Assembly (NCBI RefSeq): GCF_001047675.1 | Contig: NZ_CP011975.1 | Coordinates: forward strand, 1,218,073 to 1,282,072 | DNA: 64,000 nt | DNA from: Yersinia aleksiciae | GTDB taxonomy: Bacteria > Pseudomonadota > Gammaproteobacteria > Enterobacterales > Enterobacteriaceae | Direction: 5' to 3' | Shown: positions 56,417-64,000 of the stretch, piece by piece | Position numbering within the stretch: position 1 is the stretch's first letter | Layout: every line of letters begins with the position of its first letter | Made by a program: the position numbers and the translations under genes | The notes under the pieces: generated by a model | The model's input: the letters and a program-made list of their open reading frames with translations, nothing else | The model's database searches: none | Told to the model about the DNA's origin: nothing

Positions 56417-57148
56417 TTAACTGCCACGGATCATCCGGTTCCCTGACTGGGCCAGATCTTCTGCCACTTTCATCATTTTGATTTGCGCCTCAAATTGACG
56501 GCTGAGAGAAATGCTGGCTGTCATTTCATTGATAGCGGAGATATTGCTGCTCTCCAGATGCTTACTCACCAGTTGAACATTCTCGTCACGGGGTGCAACG
56601 CCACGGCGATTCACCAATAAACCACGGTTATTTTTACTGAGCTGATTGGTCGGGATATCCACCAGTTTTATGCGGTCAACATCTGCCGGTGTCTTAATGC
56701 CACCCTCTTGCGGAATAATGGCAATGGTGCCGTCATCGGCCACCGATAATGAGGTGTAAGGCGGTAACACGATCGGGCCACCATCACCCAATACTGGTAA
56801 GCCGTTGATGGTCAAGTGACCCTCTGGTCCCACGCTCATCTGACCGTTACGGGTGTAAACTTCACGGCCACCACTGAGTACGGCGATCAGTCCGCTGTCT
56901 TTAATGGCGATATCGAGATCACGACCAGTTTCCTGCAAACTGCCCGCGGTCATATTGACGCCAGCCGTTTGGCTGAGTACCGCCACGCGGCTGTTATAGC
57001 CACTGCCCGGCACTGGCGTCGCGGTGGCGCGTTCCAGATCGGCTCGAAAGCCTTGTGTATTCACGTTGGCAAGATTATTCGAGTGAATTTGTTGCTGCAT
57101 CAGGCTGCGATTAGCGCCACTGACGGCGGTATAGATAAGCTTATCCAT
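56417..57148 (-). CDS. lfgF: LfgF, proximal rod protein
   Basis: 243 aa. MDKLIYTAVSGANRSLMQQQ and NNLANVNTQGFRADLE are typical of FlgF, and LSRQFEAQIKMMKVAEDLAQ closes the protein. Its ATG overlaps the lfgE stop. Confidence 0.95.
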   Translation of the reverse strand: MDKLIYTAVSGANRSLMQQQIHSNNLANVNTQGFRADLERATATPVPGSGYNSRVAVLSQTAGVNMTAGSLQETGRDLDIAIKDSGLIAVLSGGREVYTRNGQMSVGPEGHLTINGLPVLGDGGPIVLPPYTSLSVADDGTIAIIPQEGGIKTPADVDRIKLVDIPTNQLSKNNRGLLVNRRGVAPRDENVQLVSKHLESSNISAINEMTASISLSRQFEAQIKMMKVAEDLAQSGNRMIRGS

Positions 57149-58356
57149 TACAGCACCTGGAACAGTGCATTCATCATGCTGTCATTGGTGCTGATGATTT
57201 TGGTATTCGCCTGATAGTTACGTTGTGCCGTCATTAGGCCAACCAATTCGGCGGTTAAATCCACATTGGATGATTCCAAAGCGCCAGCCTCCACATTCCC
57301 GAGTAATCCCGTTCCCGGCGCCCCCAACAGTGCAGTACCCGATTTACCGGTTTCACTCCAACTCGTCCCATTTTGAGTGGCCAAACCATTAGGGTTTGCA
57401 AAGTTTGCCAAGACTAATTTGCCTTGTAGCATCCGTTCGCCATTGCTGAAGGTGGCATATAGCGATCCGTCACTTTCGATGCGTTCGCCATTTTTAGTGC
57501 CTGCGGTGTAACCATCACTTTTATTTTTAGTGGTCGCGAACATGCCATTAAATTGCTTAGTACCGGTGTAATCAATGTCAAGACTGTAAGTCGCCGCACC
57601 CGCTGGAGTAAATGTACCTGCAAGCGCCGTTTTGTGGGCGGTTGTGTTATCCAGAACGCCATTCACATCGAACTGCAAAGTATGTGCTAAAGCACCCGCC
57701 ACAGTCGCATTGTCGATGGTGAACTCCACCTTCCATGAGCCAACAGGAGTCGCCTGCTTAATGAAATATTGGTTCAGCGTGTGCTCGCGGCCTAAGGAGT
57801 CATAAATCGTTGAGGTGATACTGGTGTTATAACTGTCACTTGCCGTAGGGCTAAAGGTAGCATTAGTGGGTACGCTGGCAGTGGCCTGCAGATTTGCAAT
57901 AATATCCACTTTAGTGGACGCTTTTGCCGGCAGACCAGTACTGTTGACCTGTAAATCGGTAATCACACCCGTTTGCAAATTCCCCATAGCATCTGCTGGG
58001 TAACCCTGCAATTTCATGCCCATCGAGTTGACCAACTTCCCGCTATTATCTGTTTCGATGGCACCTGCGCGGGTATACACCGTATTACCCGAACCGTCTT
58101 TCATTACAAAAAAACCACCGCCGGAGATGGCCAAATCCATGGCTTTGTCGGTTCGGTTGATAGACCCTTCTTTGCTGATACTTTGCGACACGCCAGTGAC
58201 CGCCACCCCCAGTGGCTGCGATTGGGCATACATGGAGCCAAACTCGGTCCGGCCCGATTTAAACCCTTTAGTCGCAGAGTTGGCGATATTGTTACTGATG
58301 GTGTTCAACTGTTCGGTCACGGCACTTAGACCGGTATTGGCAATACTGAAACTCAT
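57148..58356 (-). CDS. lfgE: LfgE, flagellar hook protein
   Basis: 402 aa. SFSIANTGLSAVTEQLNTIS, NNIANSATKGFKSGRTEF and the C-terminal LMTAQRNYQANTKIISTND mark FlgE. The variable middle (about 150-320) is the surface domain. Length is controlled by the FliK-like LafE. Confidence 0.96.
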   Translation of the reverse strand: MSFSIANTGLSAVTEQLNTISNNIANSATKGFKSGRTEFGSMYAQSQPLGVAVTGVSQSISKEGSINRTDKAMDLAISGGGFFVMKDGSGNTVYTRAGAIETDNSGKLVNSMGMKLQGYPADAMGNLQTGVITDLQVNSTGLPAKASTKVDIIANLQATASVPTNATFSPTASDSYNTSITSTIYDSLGREHTLNQYFIKQATPVGSWKVEFTIDNATVAGALAHTLQFDVNGVLDNTTAHKTALAGTFTPAGAATYSLDIDYTGTKQFNGMFATTKNKSDGYTAGTKNGERIESDGSLYATFSNGERMLQGKLVLANFANPNGLATQNGTSWSETGKSGTALLGAPGTGLLGNVEAGALESSNVDLTAELVGLMTAQRNYQANTKIISTNDSMMNALFQVL

Positions 58357-58409
58357 AACATATTTCTCTTATAAATTAATTCGTTAGATATAACGTCACA
58401 CCGATGGTG

Positions 58410-59063
58410 TCAGACCCCAAACTGTTTTATTTTGCTATAAGGCACATCACCCACACCGGCGACATTCAATTGCGCCATGCCGCCGTTCTGAGGGATACGC
58501 GCACTGCTCACCGCACCGGCTAATTCCAGCGGAATAAATTCTTCCCCACTGCTGCTCACCGCACTGATGTGATATTTGCCCGGTTTGAGGTTTTCCTTGG
58601 CAGGATCGATAGTGAAGTTCACGTTGCCCGCGGACCGTTCGCCAAGGTTGATTTGATGATCCTTCCCTGATGCATCGGTCAGATACACCGTCAATGGTGA
58701 GGCCGCATGCTGTAACGTCAGTCGCCCACTTTGGCTCACCGTCCCCAGTTCCACTTGGTCGCTTTCAACCATCACTTGCTGCCCCACCAGATTAGCGGTC
58801 GCCATGGCCTGCATTCTTTCCATCTGCACCGTATTTCGGTTCAGCATTTTGGCCATGTTTTCAGTCGATTGGACCTGAGAAAGCTGTGCCATTTGGCTGA
58901 CGAACTCAGTGCCATCCGCCGGGTTTAGTGGGTCCTGATTCTGAATCTGCGCCACCAATAACGTCATAAATTGGTTATTAAGCTGCTCACCGCTTACTTG
59001 CCCCTCAGGAGATAACAGATTTGGGCTATTCGTCGATAAACTTCTGTTTTCACTAATGTTCAT
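58410..59063 (-). CDS. lfgD: LfgD, hook-capping protein
   Basis: 217 aa. FlgD signature NNQFMTLLVAQIQNQDPLNP followed by TEFVSQMAQLSQVQS, with a Tudor/FN3-like C-terminal half. Scaffolds hook polymerisation. 2 bp after lfgC. Confidence 0.95.
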   Translation of the reverse strand: MNISENRSLSTNSPNLLSPEGQVSGEQLNNQFMTLLVAQIQNQDPLNPADGTEFVSQMAQLSQVQSTENMAKMLNRNTVQMERMQAMATANLVGQQVMVESDQVELGTVSQSGRLTLQHAASPLTVYLTDASGKDHQINLGERSAGNVNFTIDPAKENLKPGKYHISAVSSSGEEFIPLELAGAVSSARIPQNGGMAQLNVAGVGDVPYSKIKQFGV

Positions 59064-59065
59064 GC

Positions 59066-59491
59066 TTAACGCTCTCCAAGTCTTAATACGCTCTGTTGCA
59101 TACTTTTTACGCTGTTGAGGACTTCAACATTGGTTTCAAAGCTGCGTGATGCCGACATCATGTCAGCCATTTCTGACACCACATTGACCGCCGGATAAAA
59201 GACATACCCCTGTGGGTTAGCCAGTGGGTGATTTGGCTCATAACGCTGTACCGCCCCCCCAGTTTCAACCACGTCCAACACCTGTACTTGCGCGCCATAC
59301 AAACCACGGGGGCTAGCGGCACTACGCGGGGAATAAACTGCCGAAAATACCGGGCTGCGTGCCTTATAAACATTAGCCGCAGAGGCCGCTGGTGACTCCG
59401 CATTCGCCAGGTTGCTGGCGATGGTATTGAGCCTGATGGTTTGGGCGGTCATCGCGGAGCCTGATACCCGATAAATATTGTTAAATGACAT
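59066..59491 (-). CDS. lfgC: LfgC, proximal rod protein
   Basis: 141 aa. NIYRVSGSAMTAQTIRLNTI and SNLANAESP at the start, SEMADMMSASRSFETNVEVL at the end, as in FlgC. 2 bp after lfgB. Confidence 0.95.
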   Translation of the reverse strand: MSFNNIYRVSGSAMTAQTIRLNTIASNLANAESPAASAANVYKARSPVFSAVYSPRSAASPRGLYGAQVQVLDVVETGGAVQRYEPNHPLANPQGYVFYPAVNVVSEMADMMSASRSFETNVEVLNSVKSMQQSVLRLGER

Positions 59492-59493
59492 TC

Positions 59494-59853
59494 TTATTTC
59501 CCTTCAATTGCCTGTTTCAAACCGGCCAATTTCATATTGAGAAATGACACACTGGTTTGATAATCAAGGGTGTTTTTTGAAAACTCTGCCTGCTCGACAT
59601 TCAATGCCACGGTGTTGCCATCTTGCGATGGCTGATATGGCAGCCGGTACTTCATTTGAGGTGATAGCATCTGCGCTGACACCCTCTCTCCTCGTTTTGC
59701 TCGTTGCATTTCAGCGGCAAAATCAATATCTTTAGCCTGAAAATTTGGCGTATTCACATTCGCTAAGTTGGCCGATAGCAGCTCTGCTCTGGTAAGTCGA
59801 AGCTGCATCGCCGCAGGGTGAACCCCTAACGCTTTCTGAAAATCAATGCCCAC
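59494..59853 (-). CDS. lfgB: LfgB, proximal rod protein
   Basis: 119 aa. LLSANLANVNTPNFQAKDID is the FlgB signature. First gene of the lfgBCDEFGHIJ unit, with a perfect sigma-54 promoter upstream. Exported early by the flagellar type III system. Confidence 0.95.
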   Translation of the reverse strand: MGIDFQKALGVHPAAMQLRLTRAELLSANLANVNTPNFQAKDIDFAAEMQRAKRGERVSAQMLSPQMKYRLPYQPSQDGNTVALNVEQAEFSKNTLDYQTSVSFLNMKLAGLKQAIEGK

Positions 59854-59911
59854 AAAATATGTCCTGATTTGATGTTAAAACGCGATGATTGCACGAATTC
59901 ACACTCAACAA

Positions 59912-59927
59912 TGCAAACAACGTGCCA
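59912..59927 (-). promoter_or_regulatory. Sigma-54 promoter of the lfgB operon
   Basis: Minus strand TGGCACGTTGTTTGCA matches the sigma-54 consensus TGGCACG-N4-TTGC(A/T), with GG and GC exactly 10 nt apart. It places the transcript start about 45-50 nt before the lfgB ATG. Flag-2 loci encode LafK, a sigma-54 activator, normally near lfiE (outside this window). Confidence 0.88.
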
Positions 59928-59940
59928 GGTATATAACATC

Positions 59941-60750
59941 ATGAATATTATGATTTTTACGTTATTTTTTTCACTGAAGAGGAAGTGCAACTTCCCTTTA
60001 TTAAGACTTTTTTTCATCCGCTATCTGCGTGGGCTGCTCTCCCTCTTTCTTTGTCTTACCTCACTCTTATCCGGCACGGCACACAGTGCTGAAATGAGCG
60101 CTCGAAAGCAGATTTATGCGCAGGCGCTGCAAGCGGCCAGTGCCGATATCAGTCAAACCGCCAAAAACAAAAACTGGCAGGGCTATAACGTCAAAATGAA
60201 TATTTTTATCCCGGCAGAAGTGAGCCGAAATAAAGCCTGTCTCAGTGAGCTAAAAGTGGCTGCACCGATGAATGGGCAGCGTGATTTATCGCGTTTACGC
60301 TATGACATCAGTTGCCGTGATGGAGTGGGTTGGGAAGTGGTCGTGACGGTAAAACCTGATATTTATCTGCCCGTATGGGTAGCGAGAAATGCCCTTGAGC
60401 GGGGAAGAGTGGTGGCAGCAGGTGATATTGAATTGAAGAAAAAGAATATTGCGACAGCGCAAAACGGCTATATCACCCACCCGGACGAGATACTCGGCTT
60501 CACCGTCAAACGCCGTATTCGCCCTCTACAAGTGGTCACCCCCTCACAATTGGAACAGCCCGTTTTAGTGACTCGTGGTCAGCAGGTGTTAATGATCGCC
60601 GAGCAAGATGGCATTGAAGCGAAGATGCTCGGCGAAGCACTAAAAAATGGCCGTAAAGGTGAGCTGATCAAAGTGAAAAACCTTAGCAGCAAGCGAACCG
60701 TCACTGCGATGGTCGATGATATTGGCAGAGTCAGAATGCTCGGTATTTGA
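59941..60750 (+). CDS. lfgA: LfgA, P-ring assembly chaperone (FlgA type)
   Basis: About 269 aa from ATG 59941; the start is uncertain because the frame is open back to 59869, across the sigma-54 promoter of lfgB, and no ribosome site stands out. A hydrophobic signal segment (LRGLLSLFLCLTSLLSGTAHSA) is followed by the FlgA body and a C-terminal SAF domain (RGRVVAAGDIELKKKNI...VRMLGI). It helps LfgI assemble in the periplasm. Divergent from lfgB. Confidence 0.88.
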   Translation: MNIMIFTLFFSLKRKCNFPLLRLFFIRYLRGLLSLFLCLTSLLSGTAHSAEMSARKQIYAQALQAASADISQTAKNKNWQGYNVKMNIFIPAEVSRNKACLSELKVAAPMNGQRDLSRLRYDISCRDGVGWEVVVTVKPDIYLPVWVARNALERGRVVAAGDIELKKKNIATAQNGYITHPDEILGFTVKRRIRPLQVVTPSQLEQPVLVTRGQQVLMIAEQDGIEAKMLGEALKNGRKGELIKVKNLSSKRTVTAMVDDIGRVRMLGI

Positions 60751-60762
60751 CTAGGGTAAAGT

Positions 60763-60789
60763 TAAGTTTTGACCCGACTGTGACGCTAT
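60763..60789 (+). promoter_or_regulatory. Sigma-28-type promoter of lfgM
   Basis: TAAG (60763-60766), 15-nt spacer, GACGCTAT (60782-60789). It shares layout and the -10 core G(A/C)CGCT with the lafA and lfgK sites. Leader about 75 nt. It would place the anti-sigma gene under the sigma factor it inhibits. Confidence 0.68.
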
Positions 60790-60870
60790 ATCAGGTTATG
60801 GGTGTCTGCCCACAATGACTCGACAGATCTGGAGTCGCAGTCCTTTCAACTGACGATAAGGTGACTTTAT

Positions 60871-61146
60871 ATGGAAATTAACATACATCGGCGACAGGCG
60901 ATGGTTGCCGCGCCAACCGCTAATGCAGAAAATGCCAAGGCTATTCAACCAATTGCATCCACTAGGGCAATTGCGAACAGCACGCAACAAGGGGCATCAG
61001 CAGGTGAGTTACACGCCAAATTACAAGCCATGCCAGACGTTGACAGCGAACGGGTTGCCGCCGCCAAAGCCGATATTCAAGGCGGTAAAATTACGCTGAA
61101 TGCGGCTGATATTGCCAAGGCGATGCTCAATTTCCACAGGAGCTAA
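60871..61146 (+). CDS. lfgM: LfgM, anti-sigma-28 factor
   Basis: 91 aa, typical FlgM size. The C-terminal half (DVDSERVAAAKADIQGGKIT, LNAADIAKAMLNFHRS) is the sigma-28-binding region. The N-terminus is Ala/Gln-rich and disordered. It holds LafS inactive until exported through the completed hook. Next gene lfgN starts 7 bp later. Confidence 0.93.
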   Translation: MEINIHRRQAMVAAPTANAENAKAIQPIASTRAIANSTQQGASAGELHAKLQAMPDVDSERVAAAKADIQGGKITLNAADIAKAMLNFHRS

Positions 61147-61153
61147 CAGAACC

Positions 61154-61597
61154 ATGGGACACGTCCAAAATATTCAGCAGCAAAACAATGTGAAGCAATT
61201 GCTGGTTACGATCCAGGAGGATCGTAAGCGCTATATTACGTTGGAAAAGCTGCTGATTAAACAGCGTAATCTGCTGATTAAACACGACGCTGAGGCCCTG
61301 GGTGCGCTCAATCTGGATTTGACGGAACTGTATAATATGATTGATAAAGCAGCCAACGAACGACGGATGTTGATGCAGGAGTTGCAATTACCTGCTCATA
61401 AAGAAGGGATGCATTTGCTGCTATCGCGCTTACCGACACATTATCGCGAGCATGCGGGTGCATTATGGGCGGATCTACACCTGCGGGCCGATGCTTGCCA
61501 CCAACAAAATTTCCATAATGGTATGCTGCTCACTATGCAGATGAGTATTTTGTCTTCATTGACTGAGAGCCATTCAGACTTTCTTTATAAAAACTAA
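61154..61597 (+). CDS. lfgN: LfgN, FlgN-type export chaperone
   Basis: 147 aa from ATG 61154. Helical: RYITLEKLLIKQRNLLIKHD and ANERRMLMQELQL follow the FlgN pattern. It would escort the hook-junction proteins LfgK and LfgL to the export gate. Ends before a strong bidirectional terminator. Confidence 0.88.
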   Translation: MGHVQNIQQQNNVKQLLVTIQEDRKRYITLEKLLIKQRNLLIKHDAEALGALNLDLTELYNMIDKAANERRMLMQELQLPAHKEGMHLLLSRLPTHYREHAGALWADLHLRADACHQQNFHNGMLLTMQMSILSSLTESHSDFLYKN

Positions 61598-61682
61598 CCT
61601 ACTTTCTTTAATCTATTATTGAGGTTCTATAATTACTCTTAATACAACTATTTTAGGTTTTATGAGCTACCACATACCAATT

Positions 61683-61724
61683 AAAAAATTGCCATAGCTT
61701 ATTTTATACTATGGCAATTTTTTT
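61683..61724. terminator. Bidirectional terminator between lfgN and lfiJ
   Basis: AAAAAATTGCCATAG and CTATGGCAATTTTTT form a near-perfect 14-15 bp stem with an 11-nt loop. Runs of A and T on the two sides make it a factor-independent terminator in both directions, between convergent genes. Confidence 0.92.
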
Positions 61725-61800
61725 ATTTTCAGATCATATCTCGTTTGATATTTGGGTCGATACCAGGAAGGAATTTAGATCGGGTTTTAGCTAATGGGGG

Positions 61801-62247
61801 TTACCTGCCTCGTAGCCAACACTGTGCCGCCAGGTTATCAGTGATTTTCTGCTCACGGCGTCCCTGCTCCATTTGGTAGAGCTGCTGCTGCTGTTCTACC
61901 ACCACGGCGACAATTTTTTCTCGGCAGGCCTGCTGTTGCAGTTGAACCTGTAACTTGCCGGCTTCCATATCTGCCAGTGTCTGCTCCTGCTTTTGCCAAT
62001 CAATGACGCGCTGAATATGGCGCTTGTAGTGTGCACTATTGGTCATCTGAAATGCCCCTATCGTCGGGCAAGCCCCCGCTCTCACGGCGAATGAGAAATG
62101 GGTTAACGAGGTGAGTGCATTGATATTATTCTGGTAACGCTGGCATAGCTGTTTTTGTTGCGCCAGTTGACTGGTGGTCTGATTAAGCGCTCGCTGGCGT
62201 AGCTGCTGTAACCGCTGTAAGGTTTTAACCATTTTCTGTTCACTCAT
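61801..62247 (-). CDS. lfiJ: LfiJ, FliJ-like export component
   Basis: 148 aa, a long coiled coil rich in Gln, Leu and Arg (LQRLQQLRQRALNQTT, QQQACREKIVAVVVEQQQQL). It sits after the ATPase gene, which is the FliJ slot, and overlaps its end by 8 bp. It would form the central stalk of the LfiI hexamer. Confidence 0.87.
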   Translation of the reverse strand: MSEQKMVKTLQRLQQLRQRALNQTTSQLAQQKQLCQRYQNNINALTSLTHFSFAVRAGACPTIGAFQMTNSAHYKRHIQRVIDWQKQEQTLADMEAGKLQVQLQQQACREKIVAVVVEQQQQLYQMEQGRREQKITDNLAAQCWLRGR

Positions 62248-63577
62248 AGCTCACCTCTGATTGCGGGAACAACCCATTCAAATGCTTCAGCGTTGCTGGA
62301 AATAGCGCGGGCTGATCCACTTCTTGGCACAGAAAATCTGTAATTTCCGGATAGTACTGTACCGCCCGATCAGCCATAGGATCAGCCCCAACCACATAAC
62401 CCCCCAAGGGGATCAAGGGCTTGATCTCCATATAATCGGCGTAACACTGCTTCAATAAGCGGGCGGAGATTATCTGTTCGCGCGAGACTATCTGGTTCAT
62501 ACAGCGGCTGATCGATTGACCAATATCTATCGCCGGATAGTGCCCCACCTCAGCCAGCTTTCGGGTTAATACGATGTGGCCGTCCAATACCGCTCTGGCA
62601 CAATCGACGATCGGATCTTGCTGATCATCTCCTTCTGCCAGCACGGTATAAATTGCGGTCATGGTGCCGCTGCCATGGCTGTTTCCGGCACTTTCTGCCA
62701 ATCGGGGAATAATGCTGAAAGCAGAAGGTGGGTAACCTTTGGTGGCCGGAGGCTCTCCCAATGACAGGGCAATTTCTCGCTGGGCCATGGCATAGCGGGT
62801 CAATGAATCCACCAGCAGCAGCACATCTTTGCCTTTATCACGATAATAAGTGGCGATGGAATGACACAGTTCGGTGGCTTTAATGCGCATCAGCGGAGAT
62901 TCATCTGCTGGCGCGGCGATCACGACTGATTTTGCCATGCCGCTGGCCTGCAAAGAGTGTTCGATAAACTCCTTCACTTCGCGCCCACGTTCACCAATCA
63001 GCCCGACCACCACGACATCCGCTTGAGTGTAACGGGTCATCATGCCAAGCAGCATACTTTTACCTACACCACTGCCTGCCATTAAACCCACTCGCTGCCC
63101 TTTGCCAATGGTAAGCAATCCGTTGATGGCTTTGACGCCAACATCTAAAGGCTCACTGACGGGTTGGCGCTGCAAAGGGTGGATTTGCGGCAATTGCTGT
63201 TGCAGTGGTGTATCACCACTCAGCGGCCCTTTATCATCAATCGGCTCACCCAAGCCATTCACCACTCGGCCTAGCCAGCTATCACCGATCAGCAGTTCAC
63301 CCTCTTGTTCACAGGGGAATACTCGTGCTCCCCCGATCAAGCCATCAGGCTGCTTAAAGGGCATCAGATAGGTTACGTCCCGATCAAACCCAACAACCTG
63401 TGCATCAATAAAGGTCTCTTCAGCACTCTCAATGCGGCAACGCTGCCCAATGGCCAGACGGCAACCGACACTTTCCAACAAAATGCCATTCACTCGCACT
63501 AGCCGGCCAGCAACTCTGGCCAGGCTAATATTATCGATGGATTTCAGTGCATGACGAAGCACCATTAACTCATCCAT
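62240..63577 (-). CDS. lfiI: LfiI, flagellar type III export ATPase
   Basis: 445 aa, FliI family. Walker A GSGVGKSML, Walker B VLLLVDSLTRYAMAQREIA, catalytic region GERGREVKEFIE, and the LAEVGHYPAIDIGQSISRCM motif. Energises substrate unfolding and delivery for the Flag-2 export apparatus. It overlaps lfiH by 8 bp. Confidence 0.97.
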   Translation of the reverse strand: MDELMVLRHALKSIDNISLARVAGRLVRVNGILLESVGCRLAIGQRCRIESAEETFIDAQVVGFDRDVTYLMPFKQPDGLIGGARVFPCEQEGELLIGDSWLGRVVNGLGEPIDDKGPLSGDTPLQQQLPQIHPLQRQPVSEPLDVGVKAINGLLTIGKGQRVGLMAGSGVGKSMLLGMMTRYTQADVVVVGLIGERGREVKEFIEHSLQASGMAKSVVIAAPADESPLMRIKATELCHSIATYYRDKGKDVLLLVDSLTRYAMAQREIALSLGEPPATKGYPPSAFSIIPRLAESAGNSHGSGTMTAIYTVLAEGDDQQDPIVDCARAVLDGHIVLTRKLAEVGHYPAIDIGQSISRCMNQIVSREQIISARLLKQCYADYMEIKPLIPLGGYVVGADPMADRAVQYYPEITDFLCQEVDQPALFPATLKHLNGLFPQSEVSYE

Positions 63578-64000
63578 TATCGTGATCCAATTGATGATCG
63601 TGCTCTGGCAGTAGGCTGCTCTTTAACGCATCAACACATTGATTCAAACGATGCTGACAACCGACATCAATTTCTGTGGTTTCAGTGACCACTCGGCACT
63701 CGCCACTCACCATATCCGCATCCGAGACCAAGCCCCACTCTTGCACCTTTTCCGGTGCCACATCATTGATGCGGCCAAATTCGGCAGGGTTAAGATACAC
63801 TTTCAATTGCATCGGGGTGGTGGGCTGAGCCATCAGCGCTTCTTCAACCAGTGCCAGTAGCTGTGTCGGTTGCAGCGCCAGTTCACAACGAATGACCTGA
63901 CGAGTCACTTTTTCCACTAATTGCAACAACTCATCACGACGGCGGGTTTCATAAGTGCGCAAATAGTCATGCATCTTAGCGATATAGCCGGCGAATGGCT
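63570..64000 (-). CDS. lfiH: LfiH, FliH-like ATPase regulator, 5' end beyond the right edge
   Basis: At least 143 codons. The frame stays open past the internal Met at 63974 to the edge (FAGYIAKMHDYLRTYET), so the true start lies outside. The C-terminal FliH/HrpE-like region (LLQLVEKVTRQVIRCELALQ, GECRVVTETTEIDVGCQHR) is present. It binds and regulates the LfiI ATPase. Confidence 0.88.
   Translation of the reverse strand, partial: PFAGYIAKMHDYLRTYETRRRDELLQLVEKVTRQVIRCELALQPTQLLALVEEALMAQPTTPMQLKVYLNPAEFGRINDVAPEKVQEWGLVSDADMVSGECRVVTETTEIDVGCQHRLNQCVDALKSSLLPEHDHQLDHDNG

Noticed and set aside
10120..64000. tRNA or rRNA genes
   Set aside because: No cloverleaf-like sequence or rRNA segment was noticed in any intergenic region.

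Overview
The window reads as chromosomal DNA from an enterobacterium, most likely a Yersinia of the enterocolitica-like group. The basis is protein resemblance (ProP, HybOABCDE, SlyB and CueP are close to enterobacterial forms as I remember them), three ERIC-type intergenic repeats of the kind abundant in yersiniae, and a complete-looking lateral flagellum (Flag-2) locus. No search was run, so the genus is an inference.

Left part (1-22.6 kb, almost all minus strand). Bases 1-9419 hold the first 3,139 codons of a giant autotransporter-type adhesin with an extended signal peptide. It runs off the left edge and is built from nearly identical 1.75-1.82 kb tandem repeats. Next come cueP (periplasmic copper protein, with a CueR-type promoter and a perfect FNR box upstream), proP (osmolyte symporter), a three-gene ethanolamine set (eat permease, eutB, eutC) with no microcompartment genes, two small regulators (IprA-like and LuxR-type), and a two-gene RND efflux operon.

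Middle part (23-38.2 kb). A plus-strand membrane protein with CHASE4-like, PAS, GGDEF and EAL domains faces a 12-gene minus-strand hydrogenase-2 cluster: hybO-A-B-C-D-E, hypA-B-C-D-E-F. Structural subunits, protease, chaperone and the Ni-Fe(CN)2CO assembly enzymes all lie in one direction with mostly overlapping genes. Upstream of hybO are a perfect FNR site and a 127-bp ERIC element in the presumed leader. A second palindromic element separates hypD from hypE. HypB carries an exceptionally long histidine-rich N-terminus.

Junction (38.2-40.6 kb). An AT-rich stretch is followed by a small plus-strand gene pair (a 74-aa basic protein and a 195-aa protein with a helix-turn-helix-like segment) that looks like a toxin-antitoxin-type module. 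Two ERIC elements follow, and the second appears to supply the ribosome binding site of a SlyB-like lipoprotein.

Right part (40.7-64 kb). Most of a Flag-2 lateral flagellum locus: lafA (flagellin), lafB-C-D-E-F-S-T-U (cap, chaperones, hook-length control, FliL, sigma-28, motor), lafW, lfgB to lfgL (rod, hook, rings, junction proteins), lfgA/lfgM/lfgN, and the export ATPase genes lfiJ-lfiI-lfiH (the last cut by the right edge). All flagellar reading frames in the window are intact. Promoter motifs can be read directly: a perfect sigma-54 site before lfgB, and three matching sigma-28-like sites (TAA[G/T]-N15-G[A/C]CGCT) before lafA, lfgK and lfgM. Inside the locus, a ToxR-like membrane regulator (LafZ) overlaps a small single-pass protein, an arrangement like ToxR/ToxS.
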